DNA of 64,000 bases from Arcanobacterium phocae (lineage in GTDB: Bacteria > Actinomycetota > Actinomycetes > Actinomycetales > Actinomycetaceae): the NCBI RefSeq assembly GCF_900105865.1, contig NZ_LT629804.1, forward strand, positions 496,001 to 560,000. Direction: 5' to 3'. A program made the translations under genes and the position numbers. The notes under the pieces were generated by a model, which saw only the letters and a list, made by a program, of their open reading frames with translations, was not told where the DNA came from and made no database searches. Below, in pieces: positions 1-8,720 of this stretch. Every line of letters begins with the position of its first letter. Position 1 is the stretch's first letter.

Positions 1-648
1 TGCGACTTCATACAACTCATCTAACTTGTGATCAACAAGCAATACGCCCACATTCTTGCGCTTCGCAATATCTTTGACGTAGTCAAGTAACCTACTGATC
101 TGCTCGCCTTCGAGGGAAGTCGTAGGTTCATCCAGTAACAGATACTTAGTGTTTTTGGTCGCCGCAATAGCTATTTCTAGCATTTGTCGCGCTGCAACCG
201 GATAAGAACCTAACGAACGATCAACATCCATTTCTAGGTGAAACTCATTCAACATTTGTTGGGCAAACTTGCGCATCTCTGCTTTCCGTAACCCTGCTAT
301 GCCAGATAGTTCCCTTCCAAGCCAAATATTCTCTTGAACCGTTAAATTAGGTATCAGCGAAAGTTCTTGATACACAGTACTTACACCGTGACTAATTGCT
401 TCCGCAGGACTACTAAAAACCACTGACTTTCCGTCAAGATAAAGCTCACCCCCGTCATGCTTATGAGCTCCTGCCAGAACTTTCAATAACGTAGACTTAC
501 CAGCGCCATTATGCCCAACCAAACCAACAATTTCACCAGGCTTTAGATCGAAGGAGATGCCCGCCAAGGCTGGCACGCCTGCGAAATGTTTTGTTAAATT
601 CACCGCCTGAAATCCAACTTTAGAAACGGGCATCTTCTTCTCACTCAT
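1..648 (-). CDS. Sugar ABC transporter ATP-binding protein, partial (3' end outside window)
   Basis: The reading frame opens at an ATG at 648 and runs uninterrupted to base 1, so only the first 216 codons are present. They cover one nucleotide-binding domain: a Walker A motif (GHNGAGKST, about residues 40-48), a Q-loop region (YQEL), the degenerate signature of pentose importers (SYPVAARQM in place of LSGGQ), Walker B (LLLDEPTTSLE) and the switch histidine (VDHKL). In RbsA/XylG-type proteins a second, degenerate ATPase domain follows and would lie outside the window. It probably powers import of a monosaccharide by the binding protein and permease encoded just upstream, with 5 bases separating it from the binding-protein stop codon. 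The substrate cannot be read from the sequence. Confidence 0.9.
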   Translation of the reverse strand, partial: MSEKKMPVSKVGFQAVNLTKHFAGVPALAGISFDLKPGEIVGLVGHNGAGKSTLLKVLAGAHKHDGGELYLDGKSVVFSSPAEAISHGVSTVYQELSLIPNLTVQENIWLGRELSGIAGLRKAEMRKFAQQMLNEFHLEMDVDRSLGSYPVAARQMLEIAIAATKNTKYLLLDEPTTSLEGEQISRLLDYVKDIAKRKNVGVLLVDHKLDELYEVA

Positions 649-653
649 ATTGA

Positions 654-1655
654 TCAGCCAACCTCACCTGGCGCAGGAGTTTGTCCGGTTACGAACAACT
701 TCAATGGACGTAAAATTTCAGCATCAACTTTTCCGTCACTAATAAACATCTTGATCTGATCAACAACACGTTTTCCGTAATCTTTTGGTTCTTGCGCAAC
801 ACAACCAGGGTATGTTTCTGTCAGTGGTAGTTCCGAAGCGCAGAAACCATAGACTTTAACATCTCGTCCGGAAGCTTTTACTGCTTCAAGTGCCCCCTGT
901 GCAGCAGGTCCCGTAGAAGCAAAAATTACGTTCATGTCAGGATTTCCTTGGAGCATAGATGATGTCACGTTGAGCGCTGTATCTAGCTGAACTTTTCCAT
1001 CAACAGTCGCATCAACTGTTGCATGGCTATTCTTTTCGAGTGCTTTCTTAAATGCATCATCTCTTTCGACGACAATAGTTTGATCTGGCGCAGTTACTAA
1101 GCCAACATGTAGCTCAGCATCATCCCCAAAGTCTTTGAGTACCTGTTCACCAATAACTGTTCCACCGCCTGCATTATCAGCACCAAGATATTGAACGATT
1201 GAAGCATCTTGATTACTCATAGCAGTTTCAGAAACACCAACATTCACATTAAACACAGGAACACCTGCGTCGTTAGCAAGTTTGACGATTGCCGCTGATG
1301 GATCTGAATTGACAGGATTTAATGCAATAGCACATGGCTTTTTCTGGAGTAAAGCCTGTGCTTGCGCTAACTGATTTGAATCATCGTCATTGGCGATAGA
1401 AACATCTACAGTAAATCCTTGTTCTTTACCCTGTTCTTCAAATCCTTCCTGCATAGCAACATAATATGGATTCGTTAGATTTGGCAGTAAGACTCCTAAA
1501 ATTGGCGAATCTGACTTACAGCCCTCTGGTAAGGAGGTAGCTTTTTCACCAGCTTTTGTGGGTTTTGCCTCTCCTGATCCTGTATCGATAGCTCCACAGG
1601 CGCTCATTGATAATGCTCCTGCAGCTACAATAGCGAGAATAACTATTCGCTTCAT
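654..1655 (-). CDS. Sugar ABC transporter substrate-binding lipoprotein
   Basis: A 333-residue extracytoplasmic sugar receptor of the periplasmic-binding-protein type 1 fold (RbsB-like, Peripla_BP_4). It starts with a lipoprotein signal peptide whose lipobox ends at a cysteine near residue 20 (LSMSAC), so the mature protein should be lipid-anchored on the outer face of the membrane. The family's characteristic segments are visible: an N-terminal ILGVLLPNLTNPYY strand-loop, an IALNPVNSD segment and the C-terminal VFASTGPAAQGALEA region. A strong AAGGAG site precedes the ATG with 7 bases of spacing. It lies in an operon with the permease and ATPase. The ligand is unknown; the nearby xylulokinase-like gene suggests a pentose or pentitol. 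Confidence 0.9.
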   Translation of the reverse strand: MKRIVILAIVAAGALSMSACGAIDTGSGEAKPTKAGEKATSLPEGCKSDSPILGVLLPNLTNPYYVAMQEGFEEQGKEQGFTVDVSIANDDDSNQLAQAQALLQKKPCAIALNPVNSDPSAAIVKLANDAGVPVFNVNVGVSETAMSNQDASIVQYLGADNAGGGTVIGEQVLKDFGDDAELHVGLVTAPDQTIVVERDDAFKKALEKNSHATVDATVDGKVQLDTALNVTSSMLQGNPDMNVIFASTGPAAQGALEAVKASGRDVKVYGFCASELPLTETYPGCVAQEPKDYGKRVVDQIKMFISDGKVDAEILRPLKLFVTGQTPAPGEVG

Positions 1656-1714
1656 TGGTTTCTCCTTAGTAAAAACAACGCTGTTTTGATTAGTTTGGCT
1701 GATTGACCTGAGTT

Positions 1715-2704
1715 CTAATGAGCAATGCCATCAGAAACAGTTTCTTTTCGTTTTTTGAAAAGTGAAAAAATTGAAATATTTCGTCGATTCGAATCTATAA
1801 GAACACCAAGGAGAATAATTACTCCAATGACAAGTGGTTGCCAGTATGCACTAACTCCAATAACATTCATGCCGTTGGAAACTTCCGCAATAAGAATTGC
1901 ACCAAAAACGGCACCTAAAATTGTTCCTACACCACCAAATAGGCTTACACCGCCAACGACGGCAGATGCAATCGAATAAAACTGTTCCGTACCTGCTCCA
2001 GCTGTTGGATAACCTACCATTAACCGTGATGCAGTTATAATTCCGCCGAAAGCTGAGCAAATTCCAGAAACCACATATACAAGTATCGTCGTTTTCCCAA
2101 CGTTTATGCCTGACAACCTCGCTGTTTCACGATTACCACCAACAGCATAAATATGCACACCTTGAGCGGTTTTCTTCAAATACAGCCCCAGCATGATTGC
2201 AGTAATTGCTACTAAAATTACCGGAACTGGAATTCCAAAGATTGACCCTCGACCGAAAAATGCAAACATTTTATCTGAGATCGGCACAGATGACCCATTG
2301 GTAAGAATTTTAGGTATTGATGCAGATATCCCAAATGTTGCAAAAGTTACGATGAATGGTGGCATGTTGCCCCAGTGGACTAAAACACCGTTAAAGAGAC
2401 CCACTCCTGCCCCCACTATAAGAGCAACAATCGCCGCACCCCACCACGGAACACCGGCTTGCATAGTCAATGCGGCGATAACTCCGGTTAGTGCAATATT
2501 AGAACCAACGGATAAGTCGATTCCTCCTGTTAAGAGAACGAAAGATTGTCCTAAAGCTAAGAATAAAACAACTGTTCCATTCAAAAGCAAGACCATCATA
2601 TTGTCGACCGTACAGAATGCAGATGCCGCGAATGACAGCACTACACCAACAATAATTACGACCGCAATAATGCCGACTTCTTGTGGAATTCTCTTATTTT
2701 TCAT
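1715..2704 (-). CDS. Sugar ABC transporter permease (RbsC/XylH family)
   Basis: A 329-residue, very hydrophobic protein with about eight to ten membrane segments, of the BPD_transp_2 permease family that works with RbsA-type ATPases. Typical family features are the early GGIDLSVGSNIAL motif (about residues 60-72) and the NRETARLSGINV cytoplasmic loop that contacts the ATPase. The start is supported by AAGGA six bases upstream. It follows the kinase gene by 9 bases and precedes the binding-protein gene by 59 bases, so kinase, permease, receptor and ATPase appear to be co-transcribed. It forms the membrane channel of the importer. Confidence 0.92.
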   Translation of the reverse strand: MKNKRIPQEVGIIAVVIIVGVVLSFAASAFCTVDNMMVLLLNGTVVLFLALGQSFVLLTGGIDLSVGSNIALTGVIAALTMQAGVPWWGAAIVALIVGAGVGLFNGVLVHWGNMPPFIVTFATFGISASIPKILTNGSSVPISDKMFAFFGRGSIFGIPVPVILVAITAIMLGLYLKKTAQGVHIYAVGGNRETARLSGINVGKTTILVYVVSGICSAFGGIITASRLMVGYPTAGAGTEQFYSIASAVVGGVSLFGGVGTILGAVFGAILIAEVSNGMNVIGVSAYWQPLVIGVIILLGVLIDSNRRNISIFSLFKKRKETVSDGIAH

Positions 2705-2713
2705 TTTGGTTCC

Positions 2714-4186
2714 TTAGCCATGAAAATATTTCAGCTTTCTTTCTTGTACCGACAGTGCAATATTGCGATAGCGTTCTAATATGAATGGATGGTATGTCCC
2801 GGAAAATTCCGAGGAAAGACGTGGCGTCCAAACTGGCGGATATTTCTGACCAAAATATGCCCATGCAGCCTGCAAAGCAGCTCCGTCTGCTACATATTCA
2901 CCGCGTTCAGGGACTTTTACTGGCATCCCGAGAACAATTGGTGCAATGCGACGTACCGCTTCCGACCTTGCCCCACCACCAATGAGAGTAACTTGGGAAA
3001 TATCCACACCTAAACTCCGCATTGCATGGATGCCTTCACTAACCCCGCAGAGCATTCCTTCAATAGCTGCGCGAGCAACATTTGATGGCGAAAAATTATT
3101 ATTCCTTATACCGTAAAGCTCACCACTCGCATGGGGTAAATTCGGTGTCCGCTCTCCTTCTAAATACGGTATACAAACCAATCCTTCTGCCCCTGGTGGA
3201 GCACTCAAAGCCAATCGATCAAACTCACGATGACTAACGCCTAATAAATTCGCATATGCATCTACAACTCGAGATGCGTTCAATGTAGCCACCAGTGGCA
3301 AATATCTGCCAGAAGCATCCGCAAATCCAGCAACCGCACCCGTAATATCTTTAACCGGTTTATCGCTCACTAAAGACACTACTCCCGATGTACCAATTGA
3401 AAGCACTACTTCTCCAGAGCCAGTCGAAAGCCCCAGTGCGGCTCCAGCATTGTCGCCACACCCAGCAGCCAAGCATATTTCCTTTTTACCATTCCTCATC
3501 GTTCCGATGATTTCATTGGGTTTTCCAATGTTTGGTAATATCAGATCGTTGGCACATTCTTGTGACTTCAAGGCTAAACCTAAGAGCTGGCGATCATAAT
3601 TTTCTGCCGAAGATGAAGCATAGCCAGTTCCTGAAACATCCGACCGATCAGTTGCTAACAAGTCTAGATCTGTCGTGTTCCGTAATTTCCAGGTAAGCCA
3701 ATCATGCGGTAAGCAGACAGCTCTTGTTCGGTCTAAAGATTGAGGTTCTTCTCTTGCCAACCAACGCAACTTGGTTATCGTAAAAGAAGCAACCGGCACT
3801 ACCCCCGTGCGCTCAACAAACCTGTTCTTTCCTACTGAATAGTCACCATCGCCTAATTCAGAAATAAGATCATCCGCATCTTGAGCCGAACGAGTATCGT
3901 TCCACAAGATCGCATTTCGCACCACTTCACCATGTTCATCAAGAGTGACCATTCCATGCTGTTGCCCCGCAACAGCAAGTGAATTGACGTCTTCTAATCC
4001 ACCTGCTTGATGAATCGCTTCATGTAAAGCTTTTTCCCAAACTTCGGGAGATACCTCTGTTCCCGTTTGATGATGTGCCACACCAGAGCGCACAAGTGCG
4101 CCAGTATGTGCATCTCTAATCATGACCTTACATGACTGGGTTGAGGAATCAACACCTGCAACTAGCTCACGCATAACAACCCCCAT
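2714..4186 (-). CDS. xylB: FGGY-family carbohydrate kinase, xylulokinase-like
   Basis: A 490-residue FGGY kinase, first gene of the sugar-uptake operon. The N-terminal phosphate loop reads AGVDSSTQSCK, the xylulokinase-like VAGQQHGMV segment follows near residue 85, and the catalytic aspartate lies in GCGDNAGAALG. A C-terminal adenosine-binding GGGARS motif is present. Family knowledge suggests ATP-dependent phosphorylation of D-xylulose or a related pentulose. I chose the ATG at 4186 over a longer upstream frame because AAGGAG lies six bases before it. No xylose isomerase is in the window; one could lie beyond position 1, or the sugar could be a pentitol. The gene is divergent from a ROK repressor, its likely regulator. 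Confidence 0.85.
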   Translation of the reverse strand: MGVVMRELVAGVDSSTQSCKVMIRDAHTGALVRSGVAHHQTGTEVSPEVWEKALHEAIHQAGGLEDVNSLAVAGQQHGMVTLDEHGEVVRNAILWNDTRSAQDADDLISELGDGDYSVGKNRFVERTGVVPVASFTITKLRWLAREEPQSLDRTRAVCLPHDWLTWKLRNTTDLDLLATDRSDVSGTGYASSSAENYDRQLLGLALKSQECANDLILPNIGKPNEIIGTMRNGKKEICLAAGCGDNAGAALGLSTGSGEVVLSIGTSGVVSLVSDKPVKDITGAVAGFADASGRYLPLVATLNASRVVDAYANLLGVSHREFDRLALSAPPGAEGLVCIPYLEGERTPNLPHASGELYGIRNNNFSPSNVARAAIEGMLCGVSEGIHAMRSLGVDISQVTLIGGGARSEAVRRIAPIVLGMPVKVPERGEYVADGAALQAAWAYFGQKYPPVWTPRLSSEFSGTYHPFILERYRNIALSVQERKLKYFHG

Positions 4187-4222
4187 TAGTTGCTCCTTGC
4201 AATAAATAGTATAGACGTGGGT

Positions 4223-4326
4223 CACATTAAATGCAACGATTTAACAAAACACACCATATTTCATCCATAGTTACGCTATTTTCGTCAGCTGAACACCCGT
4301 AATCACATTAAATAAAATCATGTAAC
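4223..4326. promoter_or_regulatory. Divergent promoter region with direct-repeat candidate operator
   Basis: Between the kinase and ROK genes two copies of a 23-base sequence occur in the same orientation, at 4223-4245 and 4304-4326. Both begin CACATTAAAT and end TAAC or AAC, with a divergent middle. The region is otherwise AT-rich. ROK repressors usually bind AT-rich repeats next to their own genes, so these are reasonable operator candidates, but no consensus proves it. Confidence 0.4.
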
Positions 4327-4374
4327 AATTAAATAGTGGTGGCATAATTAGATTGGAAAAGAGCTTAGAAAAAT

Positions 4375-5655
4375 ATGACAATAAACCACTTCACACACTC
4401 TATGCGTTCCCCTGTCGGTACTGGCATTGAAAAAGTTAGGAACTACAATCTATCGCTCCTAGCTCGAGCTGCTATTACATCAAATACTCCCTTATCTCGT
4501 GCCGATCTTGCCGCTAAAACAAGACTTAATAAGTCTACTGTCACACGTCTCGTCGACACATTGATTCACTATGGAATTCTTGTCGAACAACCAACAGAGC
4601 GTACAACTAGCGCAGGCCGTCCTTCTGTACCTCTAAGCGCAGCCGCACACACCCATGTCACAATAGGAGCCGAAATTTCAGACTCTTCCGTTCGAACGTG
4701 TATCGTCGATTTACGCGGAAAAATCTTATCGGAACATATTCACGAATTTATTGACCAGCCCTTACCTGAAAACGTTTTTCCACTCTTGGTCAACAGTCTA
4801 AAAAAGCATGAAAAACAAATCCGTTCGAGCCACATGAATCTTGTTGGCATAACTTGCGGATTTCCTGGCCTCGTCTCGGAAAACGACGGAGTACTATTTT
4901 CTGCTCCTTCAATGTCATGGAAAAACATTTCTCTTCCAGACATGCTTAATGAGTTCACCAGCTCAAACCCTTATAAAGTTCATTTCGAAAATTCTATAAA
5001 TCTCGAAGGATTTAATGAACTTATCCACTTGCGACGTCATAACGATTCAAAAAATAGCTTTCTATATATTTCCGGTTCCTCCGGTATCGGATCAGCAATA
5101 GTCCGTAACGGTGTTATCTATACTGGTGCTCGTGGATTTGCGGGAGAAATTGGACATATAGCTATCACTGAAAATGATGTTATTTGTTCTTGTGGCTCTA
5201 CGGGCTGTCTTGAAACCGTCGCTGGACGCCGCTACATCATGAGACAAGCTGGTTTTCCTAGTGATGCACCAATAGCCCACCTCTATGCCGCTTTACATAG
5301 AAATGATCCTCAAGCCTTAACAGCAATGAGTAACGTTGGAACAATTCTAGGAAAAGCGATTGCCGCAAGTCTAAATCTTTTTGACCTACCAGAAGTACGC
5401 CTTGGCGGAATATTTGCTGACTTATTCCCTCATATGAAAAAAGAACTACAAGCAGAAATTGATGAACGCGTACTAACAAGCACGCTTAAACAAATACAGG
5501 TTTCAAAATCTTTAGGCGATGAACGAGCGGCATCAGAGGGCGGAGCATGGCGAATGTTGCTTAATTTTATCGATTCTCCAGATACGTGGACCGTTCCAGA
5601 TTCTTACGCATTAACCTATTACGATGTAGACCAAACTCCTGAAGTAACAATTTAA
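4375..5655 (+). CDS. ROK family transcriptional regulator (XylR/NagC type)
   Basis: A 426-residue repressor with an N-terminal winged helix-turn-helix (about residues 25-80, with SRADLAAKTRLNKSTVTRLVD forming the recognition region) followed by a ROK sugar-kinase-like domain. The ROK signature is clear: GEIGHI, then CSCGSTGCLE, which supplies the histidine and three cysteines that bind structural zinc. Family members sense a sugar or sugar phosphate and leave DNA when bound. It is divergent from the pentose-type kinase and transporter operon, so it most likely represses that operon. The ribosome-binding site is weak (GGAAAAG). The gene ends just before a strong bidirectional terminator. Confidence 0.9.
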   Translation: MTINHFTHSMRSPVGTGIEKVRNYNLSLLARAAITSNTPLSRADLAAKTRLNKSTVTRLVDTLIHYGILVEQPTERTTSAGRPSVPLSAAAHTHVTIGAEISDSSVRTCIVDLRGKILSEHIHEFIDQPLPENVFPLLVNSLKKHEKQIRSSHMNLVGITCGFPGLVSENDGVLFSAPSMSWKNISLPDMLNEFTSSNPYKVHFENSINLEGFNELIHLRRHNDSKNSFLYISGSSGIGSAIVRNGVIYTGARGFAGEIGHIAITENDVICSCGSTGCLETVAGRRYIMRQAGFPSDAPIAHLYAALHRNDPQALTAMSNVGTILGKAIAASLNLFDLPEVRLGGIFADLFPHMKKELQAEIDERVLTSTLKQIQVSKSLGDERAASEGGAWRMLLNFIDSPDTWTVPDSYALTYYDVDQTPEVTI

Positions 5656-5657
5656 AG

Positions 5658-5695
5658 TCTATCGGGGTACGATGAATTCATCGTACCCCGATAGA
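5658..5695. terminator. Bidirectional terminator between ROK regulator and lutC
   Basis: A perfect 38-base palindrome (two 19-base arms meeting at GAATTC) lies between the convergent ROK gene and lutC. A short T-rich stretch follows on the plus strand. Confidence 0.8.
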
Positions 5696-5714
5696 GATTT
5701 TGGTGTAGCAAGAC

Positions 5715-6365
5715 TCAATCAGTCACGATAATAACTCGCAAGTTACGTGGTCCGTGAACGCCGTCGACTCGAACCAGTTCGATATCTGAGGTTGCCGAAG
5801 GTCCAGCAATCCACGTGATAGGCCGAGTCGGGTTCTCATTCAGAACTGACACCGCCTGCGGAACAGTCGGATAAATATCCTTCGCCCGCAAGACGATCAC
5901 GTGACTATCTGGCACCAACGTGATCGCACGACGTCCCTGGTCCGGCTCACCATCAAGGATAATCGTGCCAGACATGGAGATCGCTACCCGCGAAGCAGTC
6001 ACAACAGCATCGATCTTGTCCAGATCATAGTTACCTAACGGCTTCTCACGAGAGTCTTCCTGAACAGTACGGTTGTTACGGCCAGCCGCCTTCTTCCATT
6101 TTTCATCCAAACCATGTGGGACGACGACGGAAGACGCATCTTCCAGATACGCATCGATTGCATCTGGAATACCAGCCTCATCAGTGGTCACAACAACCGC
6201 AGTGTAATCAACGAGTTTCTCGATCAAGTCCTCGATTACTTCTGGGGCTCCTGGCGGGAATTCACCTTCCTGAATGTAGTTCCGTGGTGGCTCCGGCGCA
6301 GGTTCTCCTTGGGAGATAGCAAGCGCATCTTTGATACGTTGCAAAATCTCTTCACGTGCACTCAC
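5715..6365 (-). CDS. lutC: Lactate utilisation protein C (LUD domain)
   Basis: A 216-residue LUD-domain protein (YkgG/LutC family), third subunit of the LutABC complex that oxidises L-lactate to pyruvate. The reading frame could extend further upstream, but the GTG at 6365 is preferred: it overlaps the lutB stop by four bases (GTGA), has GAAGGAG seven bases upstream and gives the usual N-terminus (SAREEILQRI). The C-terminal half carries the family's GTIILDGEPDQGRRA and WIAGPSATSDIE segments. It is the last gene of lldP-lutA-lutB-lutC and is probably translated by coupling to lutB. Confidence 0.92.
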   Translation of the reverse strand: MSAREEILQRIKDALAISQGEPAPEPPRNYIQEGEFPPGAPEVIEDLIEKLVDYTAVVVTTDEAGIPDAIDAYLEDASSVVVPHGLDEKWKKAAGRNNRTVQEDSREKPLGNYDLDKIDAVVTASRVAISMSGTIILDGEPDQGRRAITLVPDSHVIVLRAKDIYPTVPQAVSVLNENPTRPITWIAGPSATSDIELVRVDGVHGPRNLRVIIVTD

Positions 6366-7888
6366 TTCTCGTTCTCCTTCTTTCCTTCTTCTTTGAGCCA
6401 TTCACGGAATGTCCGCGACGGTGGAGCTGGAACATCGCGAACCATTGTCCACCGGTTAGCTAATGGAATCGGCACATTATGAATCTTGCGATCCTTACCG
6501 GCAACAACACGTCCAGCCTTCATACCCTTAGTCGCAGCAGCCCAAACCTTACCATTGCCCATAACCTTCGAAGCTGCCTTCATAGACACGTCCCAAACAT
6601 CTGGAATACCTCCACGATTAGCTTCGGTAATCCGATGGCGCAGATCAACAAGGACTTCTGGAATATTAATTTTGACCGGACACACTTCATAGCAGGCACC
6701 ACACAGCGACGACGCATAAGGCAAGGACGACGCCGGATCATTATGATCCATCGCGCCAAGAAGTTGCGGAGTCAGAATTGCGCCGATCGGTCCCGGATAA
6801 ACCGAATTGTAGGCGTGTCCACCAACATGCTCGTAAACTGGGCAGGCGTTCATACACGCTGCACAGCGGATGCAATGCAATGCTTGGCGTCCAACTTCGT
6901 CAGCCAAGACCTTAGTACGGCCGTTGTCCAACAAAACGAGATGGAACTCTTGCGGTCCGTCACCTGGAGTAACACCCGTCCACATCGAGGTGTATGGGTT
7001 CATGCGCTCACCTGTTGATGAGCGTGGAAGAAGTTGAGCGAAGACTTCCGCATCCTTGAATGTTGGGACGAGCTTTTCAATGCCAACCAAAGAGATCAGT
7101 GTTTCTGGAAGGGTCAAACACATACGACCGTTACCTTCAGACTCAAACACCGAAAGCGTTCCAGTCTCAGCAACCATCATGTTAGAACCTGAGATAGCCA
7201 CCTTGGTCTTAAGGAACAACTCACGCAAGTGAGCACGTGCAGCCATCGCCAAAACACGCGGTTCCGTCGTCTCAATTGGTTCTTCCAAGTCAGTCATTTC
7301 CCGGTTGAAGATCTCACGAATCTCTGCACGGTTGCGGTGAATTGCTGGCACCACGATGTGTGACGGCATGTCTTTGCCGAGCTGAACAATCATTTCTGCC
7401 AAGTCGGTTTCGTGTGCAACGATTCCTTCTTTAGCAAGTTCTTCATTGAGGTTAATTTCCTGAGTTGCCATCGACTTTACTTTGACAACTTCTTTAGCGT
7501 TCTTTTCCCGAAGGATGCCAAGGATGATCTCATTAGCTTCCTTCTTATCCCGCGCCCAATGAACAATGCCACCTCGTTTAGTGACATTCTCTTCCAACTG
7601 AACAAGCAGCTCTGGAAGATTACTCATCGTTTTATGCTTGATTGCTGAACCGGCATCACGTAGAGCCTGCCAATCAGGCATTTCTTCTACTCGCTCAGCA
7701 CGTTTATTGCGAATAACAGTTGTTGCATGGCGCAGGTTCTTACGCAGTTGGTTATCGCGTAATGTAACAGCAGCTCCTTGTGGGAAACTTGTTCCCCACT
7801 CCAAAGTATGTTCAGGCAATGCATCACCTTGGACCCACTGCTCATGACCTTTGCCGAATATCTTTGGCAAACCTAAAAATGTAGCCAT
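6362..7888 (-). CDS. lutB: Lactate utilisation iron-sulfur protein B
   Basis: A 508-residue protein with an N-terminal LUD domain and two C-terminal [4Fe-4S] ferredoxin motifs: CIRCAACMNACP and CGACYEVCP. This is the LutB architecture, the electron-transfer subunit of the LutABC L-lactate oxidation complex. A longer frame exists, but the ATG at 7888 is chosen because it overlaps the lutA stop by one base (TAATG), the usual translational coupling. The C-terminus ends in a charged lysine/glutamate tail that contains the ribosome-binding site for lutC. Confidence 0.93.
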   Translation of the reverse strand: MATFLGLPKIFGKGHEQWVQGDALPEHTLEWGTSFPQGAAVTLRDNQLRKNLRHATTVIRNKRAERVEEMPDWQALRDAGSAIKHKTMSNLPELLVQLEENVTKRGGIVHWARDKKEANEIILGILREKNAKEVVKVKSMATQEINLNEELAKEGIVAHETDLAEMIVQLGKDMPSHIVVPAIHRNRAEIREIFNREMTDLEEPIETTEPRVLAMAARAHLRELFLKTKVAISGSNMMVAETGTLSVFESEGNGRMCLTLPETLISLVGIEKLVPTFKDAEVFAQLLPRSSTGERMNPYTSMWTGVTPGDGPQEFHLVLLDNGRTKVLADEVGRQALHCIRCAACMNACPVYEHVGGHAYNSVYPGPIGAILTPQLLGAMDHNDPASSLPYASSLCGACYEVCPVKINIPEVLVDLRHRITEANRGGIPDVWDVSMKAASKVMGNGKVWAAATKGMKAGRVVAGKDRKIHNVPIPLANRWTMVRDVPAPPSRTFREWLKEEGKKENEK

Positions 7889-8676
7889 TACACACCAGCT
7901 TTCGTGGTAGATTCTGGAGCCACCCATGGCTCATTCTGTGTACCAGCAAGGACTTCAGCAAGGTGCATAGCGCGCACACCAGCTCGATTCCGAGAGAGAC
8001 CACCAGCAATATTCATTAAACATGAATAGTCACCGGCAACGAGAACATCAGCCTTGGTGGCAATAATATTGTTCATTTTGTCAGTTAGCATCGACGCGGA
8101 TGTCTCATGGTTTTTCAGTGCGAATGTCCCACCGAACCCACAGCACGATTCTGCGCTTGGCAATTCGATGAGATCAATGCCGCCAACTTTGCGGAGTAAC
8201 TGCAAAGGTTTGTCACCAACTTTGGCAACACGTAAAGAATGGCATGTTGGATGATAGGTCACGCGGTGCGCAAAATATGCTCCAACATCATCGGTCCCCA
8301 TAACGTCAACAAGGAATTCAGAAAGTTCGTATGTCTTCTTCGCAATCGCCGCTGCTTTGGAAGCCAAAGCATGATCACCAAGCTTATCAGCAACCATTTC
8401 CTGCTGTTCGCGAATAGAACCGGTACATGAACCCGAGGGAACAACAATGGCATCCCATTCGCCGTCGAGCACAGGTTCAAAAGTTTTGACGTGATTCTTG
8501 ATCAAAGGCATTGATTCGGGATAGTAACCCGTGTTGATATGCATCTGCCCACAGCAAGCTTGGCTTTCTGGAAAATCGACCTCAACTCCAAGCCTCTTAA
8601 GAAGATGCATTGTTGCTTGCGGAGCCTGTGGAAACATGGCGTCCGCAATACATGTTGCAAATAGTGCTACTTTCAT
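7888..8676 (-). CDS. lutA: Lactate utilisation protein A (CCG-domain oxidoreductase subunit)
   Basis: A 262-residue member of the GlcF/LutA family with two cysteine-rich CCG motifs: ACCGQMHINTGY near residue 40 and SCCGFGGTFALKN near residue 175. These bind an iron-sulfur cluster in related proteins. The start ATG is preceded by an AG-rich weak Shine-Dalgarno. It follows the lactate permease gene by 44 bases and overlaps lutB by one base. No dedicated LutR or LldR regulator gene lies next to the operon. Confidence 0.93.
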   Translation of the reverse strand: MKVALFATCIADAMFPQAPQATMHLLKRLGVEVDFPESQACCGQMHINTGYYPESMPLIKNHVKTFEPVLDGEWDAIVVPSGSCTGSIREQQEMVADKLGDHALASKAAAIAKKTYELSEFLVDVMGTDDVGAYFAHRVTYHPTCHSLRVAKVGDKPLQLLRKVGGIDLIELPSAESCCGFGGTFALKNHETSASMLTDKMNNIIATKADVLVAGDYSCLMNIAGGLSRNRAGVRAMHLAEVLAGTQNEPWVAPESTTKAGV

Positions 8677-8720
8677 TTCTTAATCTTTCTTATCTATGCA
8701 TGTAGATACGTTGATAAAAC

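Noticed and set aside
2193-2717. 174-codon plus-strand frame opposite the sugar permease
   Set aside because: Antisense artefact over a well-supported membrane protein gene.
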